From Litsea cubeba (lineage: Eukaryota; Streptophyta; Magnoliopsida; Laurales; Lauraceae): a DNA stretch of 64,000 bases. Below, piece after piece: positions 23,301 to 35,337 of this stretch (positions are counted from its first letter, which is position 1; every line of letters begins with the position of its first letter). Under the pieces are notes generated by a model. The model saw only the letters and a list, made by a program, of their open reading frames with translations. It ran no database searches and was not told where the DNA came from. The position numbers were made by a program, and so were the translations under genes. The stretch spans positions 5,355,532-5,419,531 of the forward strand of contig CM022951.1 in the NCBI GenBank assembly GCA_012931725.1, given 5' to 3'.

Positions 23301-26300
23301 TAGGTAAAAACATGAGCATGTTTTCTGGACCAAAAAAACATCCAAGTGATTTCCACTGTTCAATGAAATAATATATCCCAGGATTATAATTTTATTCATG
23401 GAACGGAATTGAAGAACATACCCAACCATGTTGCAAATGCAGTGTACTGCATCCTTTGTAGATGGATTGGTATTTCATTTGCGATATCATGATGAATAAT
23501 GGGAAAAAATGGCGGCCAGTTCTTCTCCTCTATAACAATCCCAGCTGCAGATATGGAAAAAAAATGAGATTATATAATGATATCAAACAGCTTGGGTAGG
23601 ACAATAACTGACATTAATTTTATATACTATGATAAAATAATTAAATAAAATGAAAGCATACCACGTGCTGCTGCATCTTCCCTCCGTTTAAGTTCCTGAG
23701 AGAAAACAAAATAACTTAGAAATTTATATACTAGAGCTGATATAACCAAACTAAAAGGACCAAGCCTGTCTTAAAGAACATGAAAAAGTGCATTTATTAA
23801 TGTCTGTGACTTTGTGTGGGCATGTGGGACTAGCAGCTGTAATAAAGTTGTCAACATGCTATCACCAGGGACCATAAAAACTCTGACATGTGGCAGCATA
23901 AAAAATGAAGTGGGCAAGCTCTAAAATGAAACAATGTTAGAACATATTACTGAGTGCTAACCACCTTAACAAAATAAAAATACTAATGTTTTCAAGTAGG
24001 GTACATTTCTCCCTTTTCCCACTCAGAGGAAACACTGCAAATGGACTGGCAGGATAGAGATAAGCAACCAGGAGATTCAAGGGAAGAGTTCTATAAACTA
24101 TTTTTTTTTTATAACCAAAAATTCTATAAACTATTAGTTTATTACTGCATCGAGATCATCCATACTCAACAAGAGAAATTCATGAGCAAATTATAAATGG
24201 CAACAAACATTTCTCATTCTTTTTGTCTGTATCACAATAAACATTTTATTAAGGAAAAAAAGCATACATTACTCACTGAGAAAGCAAAAAAGGGGTATGA
24301 GAGCATTATGCCCTAACCAAAACAATTACATAACAAAAGCCACTCAAAGAGAAACTCTATCCACCCCTTGTTTAGCTAAAATATCCGCCATACTATTAGC
24401 TGATCTAACCTCACGACCAAGAAACTCACCCAAAGAAGTAAAAAAAAAAAAAAAGACAACTCATAGTTGTCAATTTTGTTTCAAACATTGTTTCGGTTTG
24501 ACTTCAAATTGAAATATTTCGTCTGGTTCGGTATTTTGGGGTTTCATTTCGAGGCTTTGTTTCTGGAAAAAATAAATATTGGTATGGTAAAATACATGAA
24601 AAGCATCAATATTGGTATGGTGTAGCAGGACAGGCTCAGGTCCATAGATTTTTAATTAAGTTGGCACTTGTGATTGGGCTTTAAGGAACTTGTGTAACTG
24701 AACCATCTTGAGCAACTCAAACACAATCTGGGGACCCATTCACATCCTAGACATATAAAAGAAGTAAAAAAGGATTTTCTGCATCATATACCCACTCCCA
24801 GAATAGCTACTAGAGTATGTAGCTTTACACATCTAACTTGAGACATTCCAAATGTCTCTGCCTGTCAAGATGGTGAAATCCATCAAAATCTATGCCAATA
24901 AAGAAACAAGAAAAGATGTACATTCAACCACATGAACTAGAAACCTTTCTACAAATGAAACACATTTAAATTTAATGCTTACATTTCTTTTTCTTTTTCT
25001 AAACTATCCACGAGTTGTTCGATAGGGCATGTCAAGGAACCCCTCTTTAAATAAGCTGATATTTCATATTTTGGATATACTTGTTGTTCCATCAGAAAAA
25101 GAAAGGCAATCATGGAGATATCCAAGAGGGTAACTATAAACGCCTCAAAAGAATTAATGATCTGACCTCCAAACTTTAGAATACAGATAACAAAGTACAA
25201 CTCAAGAAAATACAATGTCAGTTTATTTTACAGTAGCAAGCTCTTTCCCCCATTGTTCTGAAAAGAATGGAAGCAAGCTACATTTATTACTGATAAAGTG
25301 ATAAACCCACCACACGGATCTACATTTTCATATACACATGTATGCACTCCAATCATTAGCAACCACATAAGCAGAAAGATTACCTGTTCCCTCTTTCTCA
25401 ATTCTGCCTCCTTGGCTTGCAATTCTTTCTCCTTCTTTTTCAAATCCTGATTATGAATGAAAGTCCCTTTGAGAAACAGTAGAACTTTTTGCTAATAACA
25501 CATGTAGGTATATAAATTAAACATTTCTAGACATTTTTTCCTTTAAATGATAACATTTCAGAAATCTACCTCTTACCTTGGCATTATCAAGAGGAATGTC
25601 AATTGTTGCACCACGATCATAATTAAAACCTGCGGGCTCATGAGGAAGAGGTGAAAGTCTTGAGTTTACAGCAGGGGGTACGCTGCCAGGATTCTGAAAG
25701 TTTCAACGAGACAATGTGATATCAGAACATGAGCAAGAACTTTGCCTAACCAAATACAAAAAAAAAAAAAAAAAAAAAGAAGCAAGTAAACCAAAAGCAT
25801 CAATTACAAAACAAAGAAATCTTTTACAAACTTTATGATGCTATAATTACAAAAGACAAGTGAAACCCATTTAAGCAAGCAGACACTAGTAAAACATTTA
25901 GGTGTTAGATTCCCCTCACCTCCAAATCTTATAGGATATAGAGATAGAGCTATATATAATGCTTTCATACATTCCTATCATTAAAATTTGTATTAAACTC
26001 ATTGCATCATCATCAGAACCTTATCACGTCTATCTGCCTCGGCCTTTAACACTGGTTGCACAGTTTAAATTGAACAAAGTAACAAAAGCAAACCCAGATC
26101 TTCCTCATGAAGACTCTAGTTATGTAAGTAGAAAAAGACAGTTCTCAAGAAATGTTAGGTTGCAGCTAGATCCCCGCGCTTTTCAGATGAGGGGCATGCT
26201 TTTCTATCAAATCAAAACCCACACGTTTCAGGTCCAAATCAATTATATTGTGCAAAAAAAGAAGTAAAAATTTATCATGTCTAATGTGGCTCCAATAGTA

Positions 26301-27262
26301 CATACAACCCCAAATGAGCAATGGGACAGATTTTGATTGGTCCAATACACTCTCCCAAAATAAAAGGTTCTTTAAATAAATAAATAAATAAAAACTTTTA
26401 TTTTTAATTAGGTAGCGATTAAGACCTCCATTAAAAAATCCCTAGCTGTAACTCAGGTGCTGGGAGTGCGTAAGTTAAAGAGTCCTCCAAAGCAAAATAT
26501 ACTAAAAAAGGGGTGAGGGGGTTGCTTTGATTAAAAGATCAGAAAAATACAGATGAACAAAATTTGGGGTTTGGTCTCATCTTGAAGTCAAACTATCAGG
26601 TCATTGCTATGCAAATGCAACCATTAACAATGAAGCCATTCCTGTTTTAGAGAAAGCTTTTGATATGGAAGTCATGCTTGGTCTCAGTCACAATTCACAT
26701 TATATGAATTCTATGAACTCCAATACCAGATCAAATTTAAAAAATATATATATTCAGAAAACATAAATAATTCCGAAAGATCAAAACTAAACCCAAACAA
26801 CACAACTAAAAATCAGAAAATCCTCAACAAAATAGAGAAACACAATCCATTAAAATCACTACTTCCTCCGCATAATTCACACAAATAGCAACAGATCAGC
26901 AAAAAACAATTAAAACCCAGAAACCATAAACTCAGACCCCTTCAACTCCAACAATCAGTTCAACTAAACCAATTCCCCATCAAATTCCTCCAGATCTCGG
27001 ATCCTATAAACCAATGCAAGCAAATTGTCCCAACAAAAAAAAAAAAAAAAAAAAAAGAAAACCCCAGAATTCAAATAAAAGAAGCAAAAACCCTAGAATT
27101 CGATTTCGCGGTTTTGGGTCAAAATATGAAAACCCATTCGACAATTTGTTTCAATTGATTAAGAGATATAGAGATAGAGATCTCAAGAGGGAGAGAGAGA
27201 GATACCGCGAAGGGATTGACGTCTTCTTCGTCGAATGGATTGCGGTCGTAACGCCCTGCCAT
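12393..27262 (-). CDS. SCAMP: secretory carrier-associated membrane protein (SCAMP)
   Basis: Twelve coding exons: 27206-27262, 25577-25693, 25384-25446, 23662-23695, 23422-23544, 22108-22170, 21876-21969, 21681-21726, 21487-21554, 14117-14165, 12612-12677, 12393-12479. All junctions are GT..AG and keep phase, giving 288 residues, normal for plant SCAMPs. N-terminal NPF motifs are at 8-10 and 16-18 (endocytic adaptor binding). A charged coiled coil (about 58-90) follows, then EEKNWPPFFP and four membrane spans at about 122-146, 155-175, 190-213 and 235-259. The conserved E-peptide YVLWYRPLYRAMR follows span 2. The C-terminal tail is basic (GSGKAAEMKRDAA). SCAMPs are tetraspanning proteins of the trans-Golgi, plasma membrane and early endosome that act in vesicle traffic and cell-plate formation. 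Intron 9 is 7.3 kb and transposon-laden, yet no exon is damaged. A (GA)n tract lies in the leader region (27351-27382). Confidence 0.95.
12511..12568. repeat. (GA)n microsatellite inside SCAMP intron 11
   Basis: About 57 bases of GA on the plus strand, hence (CT)n on the gene strand. It ends about 32 nt before the 3' splice site of the last coding exon. The intron itself is only 132 nt (12480-12611). Confidence 0.95.
13137..13850. repeat. 361-bp tandem duplication in SCAMP intron 10
   Basis: Unit 1 is 13137-13497 and unit 2 is 13498 to about 13850. Both start TATTAGAAAAA.GAACTCAAC and run through GTCGAGTACCCAAAAAAC and GGAGACATCAAAGTCCATGT to TTAAAAATCCTTTCTA. Small indels in the poly-T stretches and scattered substitutions show that it is not very recent. 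Confidence 0.9.
14334..14762. repeat. non-autonomous element with 20-bp direct flanks (SCAMP intron 9)
   Basis: The body (about 14354-14742) is an inverted copy of the element at 39621-39935: shared blocks include GCTATTTTGAAAATAG, TCTACCCTTA.ATGGTT.C and GCTATTTTGATCC. It is flanked by the identical 20-mer ATGTTATGGATGCTCCAAAT (14334-14353 and 14743-14762). A 31-bp internal unit starting CCGCTACGTTATCGG is tandemly repeated at 14364-14424. Confidence 0.75.
16971..18611. mobile_element. Mutator-like element (MULE) with long TIRs
   Basis: The 1641-bp element is bounded by GGGAGATGGTCCAGTGAGGA on the left and the inverted CTTACTGGACCGTCTCCC on the right. It is flanked on both sides by the 9-bp duplication TTCAATATA (16962-16970 and 18612-18620). 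Nine-base target duplications with long TIRs are the Mutator signature. The inverted similarity continues inwards for roughly 350 bp on the left and 500 bp on the right, including CATCCAACGGTAG, CATATAAAGC and TCTTTCACGTCTCCTTC. No transposase frame remains, so it is non-autonomous. ORFs inside (such as 17131-17529) resemble no known protein. It lies in SCAMP intron 9. Confidence 0.9.
18636..18820. repeat. foldback MITE with near-perfect 60-bp arms
   Basis: The element starts GGGAAATATTCAAGTGCATC and ends GATGCATAGGAATACTCCCC. Its arms (about 18651-18712 and 18742-18804) pair almost completely: TATCCCTCACCATAGGGTGA on the left against its complement on the right. The centre is AAGTACATAGG..CCTATGTACTT. 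It is inserted in a (TA)n tract directly beside the MULE. Confidence 0.88.
19829..20621. mobile_element. hAT-like non-autonomous element
   Basis: The left end AGGGGCTGTCTGATGCCATT and the inverted right end AGGTGTTGTTTGGCATCATT are similar terminal repeats. The unduplicated counterpart near 15640 lacks this segment, which acts as an empty-site comparison. It contains an 81-bp (GA)n tract at 20280-20361. A clean 8-bp target duplication was not found. Confidence 0.55.
20280..20361. repeat. (GA)n microsatellite, about 41 units
   Basis: Uninterrupted AG dinucleotides over about 81 bases, inside the hAT-like element of SCAMP intron 9. Confidence 0.98.
22430..23220 (-). mobile_element. LTR retrotransposon remnant: LTR, primer-binding site and leader
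   Basis: On the minus strand, an LTR-like block of about 340 bp (about 23220 to 22875) is followed by TGGTATCAGAGCC at 22874-22862, the canonical initiator-Met-tRNA primer-binding site of plant LTR elements. About 260 bp of untranslated leader follows and then the element breaks off. From 22600 down to 22430 it is abutted by a MITE-type block (CTAACCCCTTGATCCATGGC). No gag or pol remains. It lies in SCAMP intron 5. Confidence 0.65.
24215..24440 (-). mobile_element. L1-type LINE 3' end with RNase H remnant
   Basis: On the minus strand a frame reads GREVRSANSMADILAKQGVD and ends at a stop. This is the conserved C-terminal RNase H signature (R..N..AD.LAK.G) of plant L1 ORF2 proteins. The remaining 3' UTR ends in an AATAAAATGTTTATTG segment. 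It is strongly 5'-truncated and lies in SCAMP intron 3. Confidence 0.7.
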
Positions 27263-27347
27263 CGAATTCTCTTAATCTATATGCTACTTCTAATCAAACG
27301 AAGAAAGATCGGGGGAATATCTACAGACAACAAAGAAGAAGAAGAAG

Positions 27348-27350
<3 letters not shown>

Positions 27351-27382
<32 letters not shown>
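27351..27382. repeat. (GA)16 tract in the SCAMP leader/promoter
   Basis: On the gene strand this is a (CT)16 tract followed by (TTC)n, about 90-120 nt upstream of the ATG at 27262. Such pyrimidine patches are common near plant transcription starts. Confidence 0.8.
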
Positions 27383-27384
<2 letters not shown>

Positions 27385-27980
27385 TATATGTTTTGTGGGG
27401 TTTTCACGGTTTCAACGATTGATGCTGCTTTCGATTTGATTTTTCTTCGGAGAGAAGCGAAGAGAAATATATTTTTCGTCTTGAGAGTTGGGTCCCCCTC
27501 TACGCTCCGCCGAAAACCCACCTGCTGACGACGATTCGTTTTGTACTTTTGTTTGAAAACATGGTTTCGTTTCGGACCAATGTAACGGCATGTGTGAAAC
27601 CTCTGTAACGGGAGTATAAACCGGTTTTTCTTTTTTTCTTTTTTTTTATCAGTTTTCTTCTTTCTTTCTTCTTTCTTTCATTATGTTTGGTTTATGAATG
27701 TGGGGTTTTTTTTTTTTTTGTTTGTTTGTTTGTTTGTTTGCTGGGATTTGAGATTTTTCTTTTATTTTTTGTTTAGGGAGGAACGTTTTATTAAATATAC
27801 TAAAAGGAATTTTTGGTAAGTGTTGAAAAATCATTCATTATTGAGGAATTATAGTAGTTTAAGTTTTCTTTTTTTTGAGGGATTAATTATTTGGAAAATG
27901 TTGCGCATAGAATTTCTTTAATATGATTAAGGATGTGTAAGGGAAAATGAAACAAATTTCCATTGAAAGGTAAAGAATAT

Positions 27981-28260
27981 GGGCTCATTTGTTTGCCCAC
28001 ATGGAATTGAATTGGCAGGAATCATAATAAAGTGGATTTCAATTTCAATGAAGAAATATTAAAGAGATAAGGTGTGACTGATATAAGAGGTGTGGATGGA
28101 AATATGTGAAAATGATAGATTACCATAAATAAGCATCATGTAATCTTTTCTTCTGTGAAAATAAAATAGAAGAAAGATGAGAAATGAGTACCAAGCCTTT
28201 CATCTTCAATTTTAACTACTTAACAAAATTCCTATATATTCAATGTAAACAAACAAGCCC
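27981..28260. repeat. MITE with GGGCTnnTTTGTTT termini
   Basis: The left end GGGCTCATTTGTTTGCCCAC and the inverted right end GGGCTTGTTTGTTTACATTG pair as terminal repeats. It is 280 bp, AT-rich and non-coding. The flanks do not give a clear target duplication. Confidence 0.6.
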
Positions 28261-30371
28261 TAAAAGTGACGGATGGTGGGTAGGTAATTACAGAAATATT
28301 ATTAGAGCGACTCTAATAGTAATAGAAATAGAGTTCCTAAGATTTATAGGAATTTAATTTCATGCAAATTCATGGTCCCTATATAACTATACTTTTTTCA
28401 GCAAATTTTATTCCATTGATACCCCACATTTCTAGCATGCATGGTTTTTACCACATTAGCAATTTTGGGGAAAACTCTAAAAGCATCATGAGATAAATTA
28501 TTATTTTCTAACAATACTACCAGGATAATATTTCATTTTTCATTTTATACTAGTGTGGTTTTGGGCCTTTATATATTTTCATACATAATAACAGCAACTG
28601 TGACCAACCAGAGGAGTCATGTAACGGACATGAGGCCCCCATGTGAAAGATCCAAATTATATCTTTCCAAATTCCAAAGTTTATTTGGCCTCATGTACCG
28701 GCTTGTGCACATGCCATTATACCCGCGGATCATCCAATAGGTGGTGGGCCATAACATTTACTTTTTGTTGGCTCAAAACTGTGCAGATGGCCAGCTTATA
28801 GAACAAATTGACGGCTATAATTTGCTGATTGAAGATTATGGACCACTTAGTGCAACACATTTTATAGAAAGGATTTCCATTTCCTTATGTCATGAGTGAA
28901 AAAGTGAGTTCTCCCTCTCGTGGAAATGGAAATCCACGTAAAGCGGAATTCTATAAATAGAGTTGTGTATGTGGAAAATTATTTCAATTTTCAATGCATA
29001 CCTTTTCTTTTATCATTTGGTGTGGCACATTTTATTTGCAAGAAAAGGAGAAGAAATTTGACCCTTTTGTGTAACATCGCACGAAGAGGAAATCCGGATT
29101 TCCCTCCTGCGGAACCGCAATTGGATTGGATAGACGGGACTCACGTTTCTCATGCCTGGAATGTATCCCAGCAGAAGGGCATAGCAAAGAGTTTTCCATT
29201 CATCTTGACCGATCACCACATGATCAGATGGTTTTGATCAATTGATCCATGTGTCGTGGCCCACTCTATGGGTCACATTAGAAAAAGGTGGACCATCAAC
29301 GTACAATGGTGGGACAAATTAAATGGACGAGTGAAAATCAGCGTGCAGTGTAAGGAACGGACTCTGCCTTTTGATATTTCAGCAGGCCAAGGCTAACAAT
29401 CACAGGATCTCCATTTTCAGGTCAAAAGCCAGCTAGACTAGAAAATAGTTCTTAGTACTCCACAGTACTATACAAGAAACAACTCCTCCTTCTTGCTATT
29501 GGCTCAAACTGTGGGGTCCATTGTTTATGGTCCCAGATGATTTGCTTACCCTTGATGAAAGGCACAGATTGAACGGTTTGACTTTCTCTTTTCTATTCAA
29601 AGAACTTCCAATTGCATGGATCTTCCTTTGTAATACCATGGACTACCAAACAAAACAGTATAAGAAAAAACTAAAAAAAGAAGACCTTTTGGGAATTAAT
29701 TGATAACCGCGTTCCTTGAAATTGACCCAAGGCCAGTGGTTGGACTTTTGAATTTAAGCCTGGCTGGCATCAAGTTGACTGGACCTTCTAGACCATTGTT
29801 TTTAGAATTCATTTTGACCCAGCTAAGTTTGGGAGTTTCAACTCAGTAGGGCACTGAGTTGAGCGAGTCAAATAAAACAGACTGCTAATTAGTCAAACTC
29901 ACCAGAGTAATTTCTTGAAACGGTGACCTTACAAGTTGAATCATGTTGTTTTCAAGTTCCTATAAATTCCGGAAACAAAAATAGAGTTGGACAGCTGACT
30001 CAGACAGGTTGGGCCTAATTGACCTTGGAGGCAATTAAGAAAACATAACCCAAAATCCAAAACAGCAACAACAACAATAACAATAATAATATCCACAGGC
30101 CACAAGATAAGATTATGTTTACATGACACAACCTATTCTTAGAAGTTATAAAAAAAAAAATCCAAAGAACTCTTCATGCATAACACACACTTAGAGTTAG
30201 ATCATCATCAGAGGCTAATTCCAACTATGTTGCATTCAACTATACACTAATTTTTACTGTCATTCATGATTCATGTCCTCTTCGGCTTTCCTTTTTAAGA
30301 AGCCATCATCCTGCATGTGGGGGTGGGGGACTCTCTCTAAAACTATTGTTGACATTTATTGCTTATGTTCA

Positions 30372-30537
30372 CTGGCGGACCTACGTATAGGCCAAGGGGG
30401 TCCATGGCCCCCCTTAAGTTTTCAAAGTGTTATTTTTTACCACTAGAACTTTTGTAATTTTTTATTTTGCCCCTTATAATTTTAAAATCCTCTTTTAATA
30501 ATTTTTATTCCTTTCATTTTCTGGGTCTGCCTCTGCT
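30372..30537. repeat. MITE with GGCGGACC / GGGTCTGCC termini
   Basis: Starts CTGGCGGACCTACGTATAGG and ends TTTCTGGGTCTGCCTCTG. The interior has CCATGGCCCCCCTTAAGTTT and TTTAATAATTTTTATT. This is a common plant non-autonomous hAT-like type. The AT-rich start of the window (1-110) resembles its interior. Confidence 0.55.
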
Positions 30538-33500
30538 TATGTTTATACCGTCTTAAACGAATCATATGTTGATATCATCTATTTGATGTTACACCAATAT
30601 TCTCTTAAATGCACATAGAATTAGATAAGGGTGGTTTTGGTGAAAGTGCCCTATTTTATGCCTAACGTGTTATCATGAACTAACAATCAACTTTTGTTAA
30701 GAATATAATATATATAGTTGAGGAATCTTACAGTAAGGACAAAGGTCACCTTAGAAAAGCCAAATTGATAATAAGATTTAAATGCTATAACAACGCAAAG
30801 TTGTTCAACTGCTATGTGCCAATCATAGGAAGTCATCACTTTAGCAAATTAACAAATAATAGCATCTTCAGATCGACTAATAACATACACAGATGTGACA
30901 TTTTCATATAACTTCAGTGGAGTTTGATGTATACCAACCATCACTTTAACAGTTGAACTGTTGGAAGGTTATGAGGGTGATTGAGGGGCATATAATATAA
31001 TTGAGAAGCCACGAATAAGGTGATGGTAGGATATCTGCTGCTAAGAAAGAACTGATTGTCTTCAATAGAGAGAATTTTGATTTTTCAATAAATTCAAAAG
31101 AGCTTGCTCACAATATGCCTAATTTTGAATCTATCACCCCATTAAGATTGCATCGGATCTTTCATAATTTTTAAAAGACAAGAATCCACCACAATAGATA
31201 ACTGAAAAGTGTCATTCATTCGGGACCAGCTGGAACATATCAGAAACTGCTTGATGATAATTCAAATCATATGTAAGAAGAGCTTCAACAGGAATATCCT
31301 CGTCTCTCCAAAAAGAACAATATATAAAGAACATCTAGAAGCAATCATAAAAGTTTCCATCCCTGAGTCGTCTCTAGCAAGGCTTATTTGTTTAAGATAG
31401 TTTCTTTTCCTTCATCTTCATTTCTTTGATATTTGAGGCCCGAGAAACCTCTGCGAGCACCCCCTGCATGTCTAAACACCTAGTGGCCCCACCTTTTGAT
31501 CCATTTGAGTGAAGCATAAAAGGGATCCCTTGATAGTCACTGATCCTCAATTTGGCACTCATTCGAATGGAATGAATTGCTGGATCAATTGTGTACTCAT
31601 TTTTTACGGTAAAAATGTATCGGCCATTGATCAAGTGGTTAGGATGATGAATGGACCTAACTGTAAAATTTTGAAGTGATGAAGGATGGATATAATGTGG
31701 AGATGTAGATGGGACCATAATTCCATAGGTATTGAATTACAAGGTTGACAGGTGGGTGTGCATTTCCCATCTTTCCTTGATGGTCCAATCAGACAGTCAG
31801 GCCCATCCAGACTCAATTGTGCCAAACAATCCTGAAAATTGAGACTAGGAGTCATGTGGCTTCGACCCACTCAAACCAAGTTCAAAGCAATCCCAACCCA
31901 GTTGGGATATGTCCCAGACTGGTCGCCCAAGCCCAGCAAACCATGACATTCACTCATCCAGGTGTGGCTGGTCCCACAGCACCGACAGGTGTGGCACACA
32001 GGTTCTCACATCCAGGCCTTCCAGGCGATGAGATTATGTTCATTGCCTTCAATCCTTTTGACTTACTTAGGTTGCAATTGGTTTAATTCTTCTGCATGCT
32101 GATAAGCATAAGGATAGGAATTGACAGATTTTCTCAGCAAACAGGGCAAGTGGTCTTAAAAGGTCCCAAGCCCAAGCGTCCTAGCAAGAGCATCGTATGT
32201 TTTTAATATAGTTTCTTTTGCTTCTTAACTGCTTTCATATTTACAGATATAATAGAACTCTATAATTTAGGTATTAGTTATTTTTGGGTTGTGATGGACG
32301 GCTGGGATTAAGTCCCATGTTTTAAGAATTAAGAGTCTTATGATTTTGAAACATTAACTATGTTCATACAAAAGTTGTTCTAAAATCACTTTTCAATGAA
32401 AGTTGCTTCTCTGCACTTAATTTGACCTCCCAATTGGTTTTAGGCAAACTCCCAACAGATTAAGGATTATATTTTTTGTAACCAATGGTGAGCAATCTAC
32501 TGCTTCTCCTGGATTTGTCTCAGATTTTCTGTTTGATTAAAAGATCAAGGTTCTTCGGGTTGACGATAATGGAATTTGGCTTCCTTGACTGCATCACACC
32601 AATAAACTATCCCATCTGTTTGTTTATTTATAGGTTTTCTTCAAAACCAGTCGAGCTTTTGATGTCTCAGCCTGAAAAGTCTTCAGAACCCCAGACTAGT
32701 AAGTGCTAAAACAACAGGCCAAGATGGAACTCAATTCCAAGAAACTATACAGATTTACATCTAATTTTCTAGAGAAACCGAATAACCACCAGACATCCAA
32801 TGCCTAGAAAGCTAGTAAGTTCAGGCAGCCCAGTATCTGTCATGATACCATCCAGATCCCCTCCTCCTTTTCCCCCTTTCCCTGTGTCCTTCTGGTAAGC
32901 TGCTCAAGTGGCCAGTGGGAAGAATATAGGCATAGCATGGAATCCCATGACAGGCTTGAGACATGTATACCCCTTTGGAAATGAAGAGCATGCCTTACCG
33001 TCGCACCAAGTGCAGGTTCGGCCCATTTAGCTCATCAACTGATACCATCATGCAAAGAGCAAGTCAGTTTTTGAATAGATAAATACATTTATTCATATAA
33101 AAATCATTCCAAGTACAGCAAACAAGGCATCCGGCTATGTGCACAAAGTTACATATGACTTTTGCAAGAGAAACATACATGTGGCAGGGTCCCCATTTAG
33201 AATGCTTCAAGGCAGAGAAGTAATTATAATCTCGGAAGACTGATGCAGGAAGCATAAAGAAAAGATGTTACTTCCAAGCAGTGGAACAGCTGTATCAGGA
33301 GAAAAGAATAAACCCTTTCTGTTTTCAATCTTCAGAATCTCGTGCTCTGGGCCCCATAATCAATCAATGGACAAAATTGGAAGTCAGGAGCAGCAGCAAC
33401 TTGAAAAAGAAAATGTGAACAGAACAGGTAACAATTGGAACGAACAGTCCCAAGTATAGGCGTCTCTGTTGTCAACCGGTTAGAATTCCTGAATAGCTAG

Positions 33501-33817
33501 ATTCAACTCCATAGCAGGTTTTGCCAGCAAGCCACCTCTCCTACACCAAGATTGCAATTAAAAAGAAAACGTGAAAAATGCGGATTTGAGAGTTTAAGAG
33601 TTTAAGAGTTTCCTACTGGCTGATAATTATCATGTTGGCTGATAATTTTGCCAATAAATCAGATAATTTTCCTTCTTCATTTATTTTTGTTGGAAATTTC
33701 TTTATAAATGATTCTTGTTTATGCATGTTGAGCATACATATATGATGTATACAAATGAATATCAAGATCTCATAATTCTATTTGTCTCCTTTTCACCTAG
33801 TCATATGATGTAATTAC

Positions 33818-34368
33818 TAGGGCTGCACATGGGCCGTTCGGATCGGTTTAGCACTAAAACCAACAACCAAACCGAACCTATCGGTTTTTTAATTAACCGA
33901 TCCGATCCGACCGATGGAGTGGGCTTAAACCGAACCGAACGGTTCGGTCGGTTAAACCGTTGTTTTTTATTTTATTTTTCTTTAAATCAAACATTGAAAA
34001 TCTCAAAATGATGATACCCCGTCCTTTGCATTTATTCCAATGTTTAGTGCAACTATAAAAATCCAACATTCCAGTGACCCATATAAAAAATAATTCTACT
34101 CCACAAAGAGAGTTTGGACTAAATGCAAGCGCACAAAAACGAAACCCTAAGGCTAAAATAGTAAAAAAGCAATACTTAAGTTGTTGTATACGGTCGGTTC
34201 GGTTTAAGCGGTTAACCGTTGGCTCAATCCGATAACCGATCGATGTAAGTGGTTTTTATGATTTTCAAACCGTTAACCGAACCGATCTACTATAAATCGA
34301 TCCGAACTGCCCGGTTCGATCGGTTTGGTTCGGTTTTACGGTGATATCGGATTTTTTGTGCAGCCCTA
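33818..34368. mobile_element. complete non-autonomous hAT element
   Basis: The 551-bp element has perfect 12-bp terminal inverted repeats TAGGGCTGCACA / TGTGCAGCCCTA and a perfect 8-bp target duplication GTAATTAC (33810-33817 and 34369-34376), diagnostic of hAT transposition. Both subterminal regions are packed with ACCGAACCG / CGGTTCGGT words in both orientations, the usual transposase-binding arrangement. There is no transposase frame. Confidence 0.93.
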
Positions 34369-34889
34369 GTAATTACTTCATTTGTCTACTTTTCAACTAG
34401 CTATAGTACCCGGAGATCTCTTCATTTGGTTGGGGCCTACCTATGCACAAAATATGAACCCCATCTAATCATCCTAACCCCTTCATCAATTGCCAACAAG
34501 TCTTACCCCTTTAAAAAAATTGACCCATCAATACAATGATGCGGTACATGTGGATGGACATATAAAAAAATGGGACCGGTGTAATTCATGTGGCTTCCTG
34601 TGTGCGTTAATGGACCATTAGGTGGGCCGCACCAGAGGTGTGCACTGAATTTTCTATATATCTATGAGAGGGGCTCTCCTAAGCTATAGCTTATGTTATC
34701 CAAAGCTGAAATCACCTGCAAAATCCTCTCCCCAAAATCAAGATAAATCCAATTATAATTGGATTTTCTAGTTCCATCAGGCCAAAAACAGAGATAATCG
34801 ACTTTGATTTGTGGGACCAGCACTGTTTCAGCTTAGGATAACATAAACTGCAGCTTAGGAGAGTGACAATATAATATTTTCACACACTA

Positions 34890-35330
34890 CCTCCCAATAA
34901 ATAGTCACAAGTCCAAATTTGACACTCATCCAACTTTTCCTCACCATTGGATTGAAATCATAAGAAAATGAGGCCTTAACCATTAGATTTTAGAGCCATG
35001 GATCAAAGGGTTAGGTTGATCTTATGGAGTCAAAATTTTGCACAAAGGTAGGTCTCATATAGATCTTTTCATCCAATGGACTTTCATGATCATCATGCAC
35101 CCCAATAGGCCCAACTAGGAGGGGTGTCGGGCGCTGTCTAGCGCTGCCCTAAAAATTTAACCCTCGATTCAGAAGTCCAATCCATTTGGATAGGTGAAAA
35201 CTCAATGGGTCTAGTGTACTTAAGGGGCTTTCATGTGTGTGGATAGTTCGGATGTATTATAAAGTCAACCCTACTATGTTGTCCCTCACCATAACATGGT
35301 GAGGGATGGATGAGCATGAATATTTCCCAT
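34890..35330 (+). repeat. MITE sharing internal sequence with 1618-1930
   Basis: Contains the shared blocks listed for 1618-1930. It ends with the palindromic GTCCCTCACCATAACATGGT followed by GAATATTTCCC at 35316-35329, the inverted form of the GGGAAATATTC terminus also seen at 18636 and 58622. Confidence 0.65.
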
Positions 35331-35337
35331 ATATATG

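Larger units (their letters stand above)
27400..33800. other. intergenic stretch upstream of SCAMP
   Basis: No recognisable gene. Open frames are short and without family resemblance. Content: T-rich promoter-side sequence with (TTTG)n at 27718-27740, MITEs at 27981-28260 and 30372-30537, hAT-like palindromic debris around 29750-29960 (repeated GAGTTGA and GACTCA-type words), MITE internal blocks at 31440-31790, and otherwise unique AT-rich sequence. Confidence 0.55.

Noticed and set aside
33265..33459. Gln/Asn-rich 64-aa ORF as a gene
   Set aside because: No promoter, family or splice context; composition fits chance AT-rich sequence.
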